A program made the position numbers and the translations under genes. A stretch of DNA of 64,000 nt from Arthrobacter sp. NtRootA1. Lineage in GTDB: Bacteria > Actinomycetota > Actinomycetes > Actinomycetales > Micrococcaceae. The notes under the pieces were generated by a model. It saw nothing but the letters and a program-made list of their open reading frames with translations. It was not told the DNA's origin and searched no databases. This document shows, piece by piece, positions 51,903 through 63,388 of the stretch (position 1 is its first letter; every line of letters starts with the position of its first letter). The DNA is taken from positions 992,001 through 1,056,000 of the forward strand of contig NZ_AP024630.1 in assembly GCF_019976975.1 (NCBI RefSeq), in the 5' to 3' direction.

Positions 51903-52511
51903 TCACGCTTCGGGCAGCAGGACCACTTCGAAGTAGGCGCGCAAGGCTTTTGCCACGTCTATGGTGTCCGGGGCCAACAGCCATTGGGTTTGAAGCCCGT
52001 CCCACAGGGCAACCAGGGACATGGCTGCCCACGCCGGATCGACGCCGGGCCTGAGCTTGCCCTCCTGTGCCAAGGCCGAGAAAGAGCGGGTATAGCTTTC
52101 ACGTAAGCGTTCGAAGCGTTCGGTGAAGTAATCACGGCCGGGATGGGCATTCGTGATCGATTCCGCGCAGAGCACTGTGTAGAGCTCGATGACTCCGGGA
52201 ATCTTCTCATTGTGGAGTGCTGTGCGAATCACCGCGTCCTCAAACGACTCTTCCCCAGCGGAGGGATTCGCGCTTTTGGTCAGCTCGTCGCGCCACTCCA
52301 GGACGGCCATCAGGAGATCGCTTTTGGAAGGGAAGTAATGCAGGAGGCTGGTCTGGCTGATGCCCGCTTGGTTGGCAACGTCCTGCAGCGAGCCTCCCAG
52401 ATACCCCTTCGCGGCAAACACGGCGTGGGCGGAGTCGAGGATCAGCCGTCGCTTTTCCTTCGCCTTGGCATAGGGTCCCCGCTTGGCGCTAGCCGTGTCC
52501 TTTGTGGTCAT
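51903..52511 (-). CDS. TetR-family transcriptional regulator
   Basis: The 202-residue protein has the TetR helix-turn-helix 'RRLILDSAHAVFAAKGYLGGSLQDVANQAGISQTSLLHYFPSKSDLLMAVLEW' and a helical ligand domain. I chose the ATG at 52511. It diverges from the beta-galactosidase gene across a 113-base gap with an 18-bp palindrome, so it is the likely repressor of lacZ and of itself. Confidence 0.9.
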   Translation of the reverse strand: MTTKDTASAKRGPYAKAKEKRRLILDSAHAVFAAKGYLGGSLQDVANQAGISQTSLLHYFPSKSDLLMAVLEWRDELTKSANPSAGEESFEDAVIRTALHNEKIPGVIELYTVLCAESITNAHPGRDYFTERFERLRESYTRSFSALAQEGKLRPGVDPAWAAMSLVALWDGLQTQWLLAPDTIDVAKALRAYFEVVLLPEA

Positions 52512-52552
52512 GGCAAGCCAGTGTACAGCGGGCGGGGACTGCAATTCTGAAA

Positions 52553-52570
52553 TTCGAGTATGTACTCGAA
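52553..52570. promoter_or_regulatory. TetR-type operator palindrome
   Basis: TTCGAGTA (52553-52560), TG, TACTCGAA (52563-52570) is a perfect 8+2+8 dyad in the divergent promoter between the TetR and lacZ genes. Confidence 0.8.
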
Positions 52571-52615
52571 ATTTGTGTTAGCGTGGTCACACCCAACCCT
52601 GTAGTGGACGCTTGA

Positions 52616-55795
<3,180 letters not shown>

Positions 55796-55805
55796 CAGGA
55801 ACCCA

Positions 55806-55840
55806 GCCCGGCCTTCGTCTGCTTGCGGGCAAGGCCGGGC
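55806..55840. terminator. Terminator between lacZ and the M23 gene
   Basis: GCCCGGCCTT (55806-55815) and AAGGCCGGGC (55831-55840) pair perfectly around a 15-base loop, between two convergent genes. Confidence 0.75.
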
Positions 55841-55844
55841 ACGC

Positions 55845-57566
55845 TCAGGGTGTTGCGGTGGGCGTGGCCGTGGGTGTGGGAGTGGCCGTCACGGTTGCCG
55901 TAGGAGCGGGCTCGGTAGTTGGGGTCGCTGTGATGGTTGCGGTGGGAGCGACCGTGGCTGTTGGAGTCGGCGACGCCGTGGGGTCGGATGTGGTGGTTGG
56001 TGATGCCGTGGGTTCGGCGGTAGGAGTCGGGCTGGCCGTTGGCGTCGGCGTGGGCGTAGCCGTCACAGTTGGTGTGGGCGTAGTGGTCGGAGTTGCCGTG
56101 GGTTCGGCGGTCGGGCTGGCCGTTGGCGTCGGCGTAGTGCTCACAGTGGGGGTGGGCTCAGCCGTTGCAGTGGGCGTGGGTGTAGCAGTTGGGGTCGGCG
56201 TGGGAGTAGCCGTCGGGGTCGCCGTAGGTGAGGGAGTGGGCTGCGCAGCCGGCTCGGGGGCTGACGTCCCCGGCTCGCCAAGCGCGATCCCGAGCGACCA
56301 CACCGGAACCTCGCCAACCGGCGTCGTTCCAGTTGTTGGTGAGAAGCTTGTGAGCCTGAGTAGATCCACGGACGATTCTGTATCCAGTGGAATCAGGCTC
56401 CACGATGATGGATCCACCAGCACGCCATTCAGAATTGTTTCAAAGTGAAGGTGGCATCCGGTGGACGAACCAGTGGAGCCGACCAATCCGATGACTTCTC
56501 CGGCTTCAACTACCTGCCCTTTGCGCACGGCGCTCGCCTGCAAGTGGTTGTACGTAGTGATAAGTCCGTTGCCGTGATCGATCTCTATCCGGTTGCCTCC
56601 ACCCCAGGCATGCCAGCCCACCTCGCGCACGTAGCCGTCATCAGCAGAATGGACCGGTGTGCCACAGGCCGCTGCGAAGTCCTGCCCTGTATGAAATTCC
56701 CCCGGGGCACCTGTGATCGGATTGGTGCGTAGCCCAAAAGGTGAACTGGGGCGCAGATTCAGCAATGGGGACATCAACGAGCCGGGTCCCGGCCGTACAT
56801 GACGGGACTCAGGGTTCCCCACCGATGTTTGCCACGAGCCGCCGCCGGAACAGGTAGATGCACCCTGGGAATTCAGGAAACTCACGATTTCCTGTGCCAG
56901 CTCCCGGTACTTGGTGTAGTGGTCTGGATCCTGGTTCCGCTGCACGAGGTGGATGGCCAGGCTGGACGGCAGAAGCTGCCAGTCCTTGATGCCCTTCAGG
57001 GCAAGGAAGAAGCTGGTTGCGCTGATGAACGGATCCATGCGATCCGCATAAGAGCCCCATGCGCCGTTGGCGCGCTGCTGGAAAAGCCCGCGGGAGTCCG
57101 GCCCAGCGGCGTCACCGAAGTCCTTGCTTTCAAGGGAAGATTCGCCAAGGGCGGCTTGTACCCCAAGGATTTGGACGTCGAGTGTTAGCCCCAGCTTTTT
57201 GCCCGCCACCATGATGGCCGAAGCGTTGCGGAGTTGGAGGTCTGAAGGGCCGCCGCTGGTGGACGCCACTCCAAATCCTGAGGCTGTTTGTTGACAGAGT
57301 GTCGCGGCCAAGGGGTTCGTAGGCCCAGGCTCAACCGTTCCCGAAGGGGTGGTGCTATTAACGGCAGTGTCATTCGTGGACCGATTGGCTACTGAGGGTG
57401 CATCAGCCGTTGAATCTGCCCGGATCTGCTGGGTGGCTGGGGGCGCCGTGGTGACCGCTGCAGATTGGAAGCAGCCAAGCATGACCGCCGCCGCGAGAAC
57501 CGCTAACGGAATCCGGGCGTGCCCATGGAGCCGGGTTGGGCCCTTGTCAGGAGGTTTGTTGTTCAC
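55845..57566 (-). CDS. M23 peptidase (LytM) with lysozyme-like segment and Pro/Thr tail
   Basis: From GTG 57566 (AGGAG eight bases upstream) the protein has 573 residues. It starts with a signal segment '[12 protein letters not shown]', possibly a lipoprotein signal although the lipobox is not standard. A lytic-transglycosylase-like helical part has '[28 protein letters not shown]'. The M23 domain has the zinc and catalytic motifs '[14 protein letters not shown]' and 'GCHLHFE'. The last 130 residues are almost only Pro, Thr, Ala, Ser. It is likely a cell-wall hydrolase acting on peptidoglycan, with the tail as a wall-spanning spacer. Confidence 0.85.
   Translation of the reverse strand: MNNKPPDKGPTRLHGHARIPLAVLAAAVMLGCFQSAAVTTAPPATQQIRADSTADAPSVANRSTNDTAVNSTTPSGTVEPGPTNPLAATLCQQTASGFGVASTSGGPSDLQLRNASAIMVAGKKLGLTLDVQILGVQAALGESSLESKDFGDAAGPDSRGLFQQRANGAWGSYADRMDPFISATSFFLALKGIKDWQLLPSSLAIHLVQRNQDPDHYTKYRELAQEIVSFLNSQGASTCSGGGSWQTSVGNPESRHVRPGPGSLMSPLLNLRPSSPFGLRTNPITGAPGEFHTGQDFAAACGTPVHSADDGYVREVGWHAWGGGNRIEIDHGNGLITTYNHLQASAVRKGQVVEAGEVIGLVGSTGSSTGCHLHFETILNGVLVDPSSWSLIPLDTESSVDLLRLTSFSPTTGTTPVGEVPVWSLGIALGEPGTSAPEPAAQPTPSPTATPTATPTPTPTATPTPTATAEPTPTVSTTPTPTASPTAEPTATPTTTPTPTVTATPTPTPTASPTPTAEPTASPTTTSDPTASPTPTATVAPTATITATPTTEPAPTATVTATPTPTATPTATP
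55848..56245 (-). repeat. Low-complexity Pro/Thr-coding repeat
   Basis: About 400 bases encode PTPTxTP-type repeats, seen on the plus strand as repeating GGCGTGGGNGT-like units. The opposite strand stays open as a false Val/Gly frame. Confidence 0.85.
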
Positions 57567-57788
57567 AAAACCCGCTCCTGACATGGATCCGTGCCCGGCG
57601 AAAAGTGTTGGATGTCCACACCATTGTCCGGATCCGATCACTGCATGTTACGGGTACTGCAGGTCTATGGGAATGACGGGCTCACGTCAAGCCATGTTTG
57701 CGCGAACATCGCCACTTAACCAGACTTCTATCTGTCCTGTGCCCCTCCAAATCCAGATGCTTGGCTAAGTCAAACAAGGTAAGTTGGC

Positions 57789-60023
57789 ATGGTGACCCCC
57801 TCCGTGAAGCCTGCCATTGACCGCGCCCCCGGAATCTCCAAGGAGATCGAGGACGCGGCCTGGTATGTGTTGGGCCCGGCACTCCAAGGGAGACCGTCAG
57901 CGCTGGACGGCCATACGCTGACGTGGACGGCGGACGCCGCCGGAGAACTGCTGGAACGCCTTGAGCGTGGGGTGGAAGATTCCAAGGCCCCCATGATGAC
58001 CAATCTTCGGCAAAACCTCGAAGGCGCGTCACGGGAAGCCAAGCTGCTGGCGGTGGAATTGCTCTTCCTGCAGTCGCTGCCACTGGCCCATGAGGTCAAG
58101 TCCCTCAGGGTGAAGCGTGCCCGTGTGGCCGAGGCTGCCTCCTGGGTGGAGCCGCCGATCGAGTTGCCGGAGGAACTCTACGAGGGCATGACGGACCACG
58201 GCGTGATCCGTGACCGCACCGCCGAGTTCAACTGGACCATTTGGGACCACCTGAAATGGCTGTGCCGCTTTGTTGCGCATGTAGACGGCCAGAGCACGGA
58301 GACCATCAACCAGGCGCTCGCCGATCCTTTGAAGTTCCACGAGCTTGCAGTGGGAACACCAGAGGACCAACCAGCCATGCGCCGCAGTATCGAGTATTTG
58401 GTGTGGCCCAGCTACTTCGAGCCTGTGGTGGCTGACGTGGAGCGCCGGGAGATTCGTGACGCTTTCGCCTCACTCGTTGGTGGCGCCGGGGGCGATACCG
58501 AGGAGGACGTGACTGCGGACATCCATCGGATCCGGTTGCACCTGGACGAACAAGCCGGCCAGCGCATCGATTGGTATGCACGCCAGCTGGTCAGCCAATG
58601 GCGCAAAGTTGGAGACCCCGGACGCCGCTCCTGGTTGCTGCGTACCCATCACGACAACGCTGACCTGCTGGCCACCTGGGTTGCTGAAGAGAAAGCCACG
58701 CTGGACGTTGAGCACCTCCGCTCCCTCACTGCCGGAGTCACTGCGGGCGTGGTCCAGCATGCCGTGGACGAGGATTACAAGCACCTGGGTTATGTAGAGC
58801 GCGAGGACACCAAGACGGCGGTCTTCGCCTTTCTCACGGTGATGAAACCCGGTGACCTTACGCTCTACCAGCACGCTGGACGCGTCCGGGTGGGAGTCGT
58901 CCTTGGCGAGCCCGAACACCACGAGGACAACCGGCGTATCCGCCGCAAGGTCCGCTGGTTCGATGACAGTTACGCCATCACCGAACTCCCACGCCATGCA
59001 CAGCGGCAATTGTCCACGCCCGGGATCATCGTGGATGTCACCAGGGTCATTCAGGCGTTGCAGGAACTCCTGCCGGTAGAAGCCGAAACCGACGGCGAGG
59101 ACGAAGCGCCGCCCACCGCCGTCGTCGAGGTTGTCCAGCAGGGTTTCCGGCCGTTGACCGAAGAGTTCGCAGCTTCCCTTCACATGGACCTTGAGCCGCT
59201 GAAGGAAATCGCCGAACTGCTCGAAGAGAACCGCCAACTGGTTCTTTACGGACCTCCAGGTACCGGCAAGACGTACCTGGCCAAGCACCTCGCTGCCGAA
59301 CTCGCCGGCGACAGCACCGATGAACGCGTGAAGCTGGTGCAGTTCCATCCGTCATACGCGTACGAGGATTTCTTTGAGGGTTACCGTCCGGACAAAACCG
59401 ACGACGGCCAGGTCTCCTTCAAGCTCGTGGCCGGGCCGCTGCGTCGGCTCGCGGAGGAAGCTGCCAAGCCGGAGAACGCGCACAAGCCGTACTTCCTGAT
59501 CATCGATGAGATGAACCGTGCCAACCTGGCCAAGGTCTTCGGCGAGCTGTACTTCCTCCTTGAGTATCGTGATGACCGGATTTACCTGCAGTACAGCCCC
59601 AACGAGCCTTTCAGCCTGCCGGACAACCTGTACATCATCGGCACCATGAACACCGCTGACCGCTCCATCGCCATGATGGACGCCGCCATCCGTCGTCGTT
59701 TCGCGTTCATCGAACTCCATCCCAAGGTGGAACCGGTGAGGGGCTCGTTGCGGCGCTTCCTTCAAGCCCGCGGCCTGGACACCCTGAATGCGGATCTCCT
59801 GGACGCCCTCAACGACGCCATCGATGACTGGGACAGGGACCTGATGATCGGGCCGTCCTACTTCATGAAGAACGCTGCCCAGAATCCCACAGGATTGCGG
59901 CGCATCTGGAAGTACGAGCTCATGCCGTTGCTGGAGGAGCACTATCACGGGCAGTTGAACCGTGCCCAGTTGGAGGAACGCTTCGGCCTGGACCAATTGC
60001 TGGGACGACTTGCTGCCCGCTAA
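57789..60023 (+). CDS. mcrB: McrB-like AAA+ ATPase of a type IV restriction system, with an EVE-like reader segment
   Basis: The 744-residue protein has Walker A GPPGTGKT at residues 488-495, Walker B 'FLIIDEMNRANLAKVFGELYFLLE' with Asp/Glu at 573-574, and 'PDNLYIIGTMNTADRSIAMMDAAIRRRFAF' as sensor and arginine-finger region. This is the GTPase/ATPase motor of McrBC. Residues about 340-430 ('VMKPGDLTLYQHAGRVRVGVVLGEP ... RRKVRWFDDSYAITELP') look like a PUA/EVE-type modified-base reader. The first 330 residues are helical and unrecognised. The mcrC-like gene follows with an overlap. Confidence 0.83.
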   Translation: MVTPSVKPAIDRAPGISKEIEDAAWYVLGPALQGRPSALDGHTLTWTADAAGELLERLERGVEDSKAPMMTNLRQNLEGASREAKLLAVELLFLQSLPLAHEVKSLRVKRARVAEAASWVEPPIELPEELYEGMTDHGVIRDRTAEFNWTIWDHLKWLCRFVAHVDGQSTETINQALADPLKFHELAVGTPEDQPAMRRSIEYLVWPSYFEPVVADVERREIRDAFASLVGGAGGDTEEDVTADIHRIRLHLDEQAGQRIDWYARQLVSQWRKVGDPGRRSWLLRTHHDNADLLATWVAEEKATLDVEHLRSLTAGVTAGVVQHAVDEDYKHLGYVEREDTKTAVFAFLTVMKPGDLTLYQHAGRVRVGVVLGEPEHHEDNRRIRRKVRWFDDSYAITELPRHAQRQLSTPGIIVDVTRVIQALQELLPVEAETDGEDEAPPTAVVEVVQQGFRPLTEEFAASLHMDLEPLKEIAELLEENRQLVLYGPPGTGKTYLAKHLAAELAGDSTDERVKLVQFHPSYAYEDFFEGYRPDKTDDGQVSFKLVAGPLRRLAEEAAKPENAHKPYFLIIDEMNRANLAKVFGELYFLLEYRDDRIYLQYSPNEPFSLPDNLYIIGTMNTADRSIAMMDAAIRRRFAFIELHPKVEPVRGSLRRFLQARGLDTLNADLLDALNDAIDDWDRDLMIGPSYFMKNAAQNPTGLRRIWKYELMPLLEEHYHGQLNRAQLEERFGLDQLLGRLAAR

Positions 60024-61311
60024 GGCCGTCCCGCCACGCCCGCGGCGGCCACCGGCAAGTGCCGGTACGGCGCGGACGGCTGCCGGGACCCGGCACATCG
60101 TCATGGACGAGCTCTCACGGGGAGTTGTTGACAAGCTCGACCCCCCAACCGCTGCGTTCATCAACGCCAGTGGGTTGGCGAAAGCGTCACCGATTGGCAT
60201 GGGCCTCTACAGGATCGAAACCGTTGGCAAAGTCGGCGCGGTGCGCACTGCCACTGTCCAGCTCGAGGTCCGTCCCAAGGACCGGCTGGGCCTGAGCCGC
60301 TTGCTTTTCCTCCTCAGCTACGCCGGCGACCAAGGCTTCCGCGACCACTCCGTAGAAGCGGTTGAGCACCCGGATCTCTGGAGCGCCTTGGCCGAGTCAC
60401 TGGCCCAGCTGGCTGACCGCGCGCTGAGCCGCGGCGTCCTTCAGGGCTACCTCACCATCGATGAATCGCTGCGGACCGTCAAAGGCCGCATCCGCATCTC
60501 GGACCAGATCTCCCGCAGGCCCGGCATGATGGTGCCTTTGGAAGTGTCCTACGACGAATTCACTGAGGACATCGCTGAGAACCGCATCCTCCGCGCCGCT
60601 TTGGAACGGATGGGGAAGGTGCCGGGCGTCCGGGCCGACGTCCTGAGCCGCTTGCGCCAGCTCAAGGGAAAGCTCGACGCCGTCACCCGCTTGCAGTCCG
60701 GAGCCCCACTGCCGCCGTGGCGGGCCAACCGAATGAATCTCAGGTACCACGCCGTTCTGCGGCTCTCGGAGGTCATCCTGCGCAATGCCTCCGCCGAGGC
60801 CGGCGAAGGGAAGCAGCAGACGGCTTCCTTTGTGGTGGACATGGCACAGGTTTTCGAAGAGTTCGTGGGCACGGCTTTGCGTCATGCGATGAGTGTTTAC
60901 CCGGGGGAGATGCGCCTCCAGTACGGAGCGCTGCTCAATGAGGCTGTCCGGGACGCGGATCGCCTGACAGTCCGCCCCGACGCCGTGCACTTCCTGGGTG
61001 GGAGGCCCGTGGTGGTCTACGACTCCAAGTACACAGCGGCAGGAGATGCCGGCGCTTCACTGAACGCGGACCATTACCAATTGTTGGCGTACTGCACCGC
61101 ACTCCGGGTCCCGACGGCATGGCTTGTCTACGCTGGACCGGGCGAGATGAAGTTGCGCAGGATCCTGAACACGGACATCGACATCGTGGAGTATCCGCTG
61201 GACCTGTCCCTGCCGCCGTCGGAAATCCTGGCTGCCGTGGCGGACCTCGCGGAACAGTCGTGGGGCGAAGTAGTGCGTCAGGCTGTGGCGGGACGAACGG
61301 CGTCAGACTAG
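60010..61311 (+). CDS. mcrC: McrC-like nuclease subunit
   Basis: The protein carries the McrC nuclease core: 'ADRLTVRPDAVHFLGGRPVVVYDSKYTA' gives the PD-(D/E)xK pattern (Asp, Asp-Ser-Lys), followed by 'NADHYQLLAYC'. The N-terminal part has 'LEVRPKDRLGLSRLLFLLSYAG', typical of McrC. McrC joins McrB hexamers and cuts modified DNA. The start is uncertain: TTG 60010 (433 residues, overlapping mcrB), GTG 59962 or ATG 60103 are all open, and the ATG would cut the first conserved strand. Confidence 0.82.
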   Translation: MLPAKAVPPRPRRPPASAGTARTAAGTRHIVMDELSRGVVDKLDPPTAAFINASGLAKASPIGMGLYRIETVGKVGAVRTATVQLEVRPKDRLGLSRLLFLLSYAGDQGFRDHSVEAVEHPDLWSALAESLAQLADRALSRGVLQGYLTIDESLRTVKGRIRISDQISRRPGMMVPLEVSYDEFTEDIAENRILRAALERMGKVPGVRADVLSRLRQLKGKLDAVTRLQSGAPLPPWRANRMNLRYHAVLRLSEVILRNASAEAGEGKQQTASFVVDMAQVFEEFVGTALRHAMSVYPGEMRLQYGALLNEAVRDADRLTVRPDAVHFLGGRPVVVYDSKYTAAGDAGASLNADHYQLLAYCTALRVPTAWLVYAGPGEMKLRRILNTDIDIVEYPLDLSLPPSEILAAVADLAEQSWGEVVRQAVAGRTASD

Positions 61312-61368
61312 CCTGAGAACTACGGCCGGGTGAACGACGGCTGAGGGGAAATTCTCGAGGGAGGCATC

Positions 61369-61614
61369 ATGGCTGGCAGGAAATCGTGGCGCGATATGAG
61401 CAAGGGCCAGCGGATCATGGTCATCGTCAGCGGAGCCATAAATATGGCCCTGCTGGGTGCAGCGCAACGGAGCATCGGAAAGACCCCCGACTCCAGAATC
61501 AGGGGAAAGAAGGCGGTGTGGCGCGCTGTTTCGTTCATCAACTTCTTCGGACCGGTGAGCTACTTCCTCTTCGGCCGCCGTCGTGATGCCGCAGTAGCAG
61601 GCAGCGGGCGCTAA
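61369..61614 (+). CDS. Small membrane protein, PLDc_N-like
   Basis: The 81-residue protein has two hydrophobic segments (about 13-31 and 52-68). 'AVWRAVSFINFFGPVSYFLFGRRRD' resembles the phospholipase D nuclease N-terminal (PLDc_N) module. It follows mcrC by 57 bases with the ATG after a GAGGGAGGC ribosome site, and ends two bases before the convergent kinase gene. Role unknown. Confidence 0.7.
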   Translation: MAGRKSWRDMSKGQRIMVIVSGAINMALLGAAQRSIGKTPDSRIRGKKAVWRAVSFINFFGPVSYFLFGRRRDAAVAGSGR

Positions 61615-61617
61615 CGC

Positions 61618-63288
61618 CTAGGCGGGCATCTTCACGAGGAAGGTTGTGCCCCGGCCGGGTTCGCTTTCCAGCGTGATGGTTCCGCCATGCGCTTCGACGA
61701 TCGCCTTGCTGATGGGCAGTCCAAGCCCGACGCCGGGAATGGTGCTGTTGCGTACGCCGCCGGCCCGGAAGAACTTGGTAAAGGCCTCGGACTGCTCTTC
61801 TTCAGTCATGCCCATGCCGGTATCGGAGACGCGGCAGAACACGAAATCCTGGTCCTCCCACGCGGCAACCTCTACGTTTGCGCCTTTGGGGGAGTACTTG
61901 ATGGCGTTTGATACCAGGTTGTCCAGGACCTGGGCTATTCGTGAGGAGTCCACGTGGGCCTCCAAGGACTCAGGGACATCCATGGACAACCGGATTCCCG
62001 CTTTGGCAGCCCGGGGACCGGCAGAGCTCACGCTACCCCGCACCAGTTCGGCCACGTCCACCGCGTGCGGTTGAATGACCATTTGGCCCGAACGCACTGC
62101 CAACAAATCCGATACCAAGGTAAGCAGCCGTTCGGCGTTCCTTCGAACGATATCGAGTTGCCTGCGCGACGAGGGATCCAGGGAACGCGGTTCATCCAGC
62201 AGAAGCTCAACGTAACCAAGGATGGACGTCAGCGGCGTTCGGAATTCATGGGAGACGTTGGCGACGAAGTCGTCCTTGGCGGCCAGGGCATTGACAAGGT
62301 CTGTGACGTCGCTGAAGACAATAACCGAGCCGGCGAAGTTCCCGGCGTCGTCAACCATGGGGCGGGCGCTTGTGGTGAAGGCGCGCTGGTCTGCTCCGGA
62401 ACCAAGCCATACGAGTTGGTCCGTGAATCTTTCCCCCAGGACCGCACGCCGGACTGGACGGCGGTCAGAGGGCAACGGCGTGGTCCTGTCCTGGTCGAAG
62501 ACGAGCAGCTCGGATTCGTTCGGATCGTCATTGCCTGGAGGAGTTGCCAGGGAGTGGGTTTGCCGTTGGCGGCGGTTCATGAGGATGTCATGGCCTTCGC
62601 CATCCACCGCCACCACACCCAGGGGCAAGGCTTCCATGACAGTGTTCAAGAGCCGTTCCTGCTTGGTGCTGACGTCGAGCGCTTTCTTTAGTTCCTCATC
62701 CTTTTGTTCCAAGGCCCGCTGCTGGCGCACCATGCTCAGAGTCAGCACGCTCACGGACACGCCGATGCCAAGCATCAGGATCGGGAAGAGCAGGGGCTTG
62801 GTGAGGTCCTGCTCAGTGAAGGAGCCCTTGACGAACAAGGGAGCCCAAACGATGCAGAGCGGACCCACGAATGACAAGGCAATGGCCAGTCTTGGGTACA
62901 GGCCGGACGCACAGAGCCAAATGACGGGCAGGACCACCAGGACACTGAGCCCCGTGAGCGCTTCCTGCCCTCCTTCCCTGCCGAACGAAATCGACACCAT
63001 GTCCAGGATCGGTATCACCAGGAAGCTGGGGAACGGCAGCCGGTGCCACGGCACAATGACGCACACCGCCAACAGGAATGCCTGGCTGAGCAGGAAGAGG
63101 AGGAACATGGGATTTTCGAGCGTGGCCGGGAAAAACAGCCACACCAGAATCGCCGAAATGCACACACAGACGGACAGCGGCAATTGGCTGAGAACCACCC
63201 TCATTCGCAGGGTGTGTTCGTGGAAAGAGCGCCGGAAAACCAGGAGTTTTTTCTTCTCGCCAAGATCCCAGGTGGTTGGGCGGGTCAC
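61618..63288 (-). CDS. Sensor histidine kinase with PAS domain
   Basis: The 556-residue protein has about six hydrophobic segments in the first 200 residues, a coiled linker, a PAS-like domain (about 215-335: 'VMEALPLGVVAVDGEGHDILMNRRQRQ'), a HisKA domain with phospho-acceptor His347 in 'VSHEFRTPLTS' and a HATPase domain with 'DNLVSNAIKYSP' (N box), 'VSDTGMGM' (G1) and 'GVGLGLPISK' (G2). It diverges from an OmpR-type response regulator across 100 bases and forms a two-component system with it. The stimulus is unknown; the sensor is membrane-embedded. Confidence 0.9.
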   Translation of the reverse strand: MTRPTTWDLGEKKKLLVFRRSFHEHTLRMRVVLSQLPLSVCVCISAILVWLFFPATLENPMFLLFLLSQAFLLAVCVIVPWHRLPFPSFLVIPILDMVSISFGREGGQEALTGLSVLVVLPVIWLCASGLYPRLAIALSFVGPLCIVWAPLFVKGSFTEQDLTKPLLFPILMLGIGVSVSVLTLSMVRQQRALEQKDEELKKALDVSTKQERLLNTVMEALPLGVVAVDGEGHDILMNRRQRQTHSLATPPGNDDPNESELLVFDQDRTTPLPSDRRPVRRAVLGERFTDQLVWLGSGADQRAFTTSARPMVDDAGNFAGSVIVFSDVTDLVNALAAKDDFVANVSHEFRTPLTSILGYVELLLDEPRSLDPSSRRQLDIVRRNAERLLTLVSDLLAVRSGQMVIQPHAVDVAELVRGSVSSAGPRAAKAGIRLSMDVPESLEAHVDSSRIAQVLDNLVSNAIKYSPKGANVEVAAWEDQDFVFCRVSDTGMGMTEEEQSEAFTKFFRAGGVRNSTIPGVGLGLPISKAIVEAHGGTITLESEPGRGTTFLVKMPA

Positions 63289-63336
63289 GGCGCAACCACC
63301 CGGAATGCAGAAGAAAGTCGGTTCATGAGATCAGCC

Positions 63337-63351
63337 TAACCATAATGGTTA
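63337..63351. promoter_or_regulatory. Palindrome in the divergent kinase/regulator promoter
   Basis: TAACCAT-A-ATGGTTA is a perfect 15-bp dyad. CTTCGAA (63354) and TCGAAGG (63367) lie next to it. It is a candidate site for autoregulation by the response regulator. Confidence 0.5.
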
Positions 63352-63388
63352 TACTTCGAAGGGTTATCGAAGGGGCTGAGGGGCAGCG

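Noticed and set aside
55858..56448. Open frame on the plus strand coding for Val/Gly repeats
   Set aside because: It is the mirror of the Pro/Thr-coding tail of the M23 gene; the composition is a by-product of the repeat and no ribosome site supports it.
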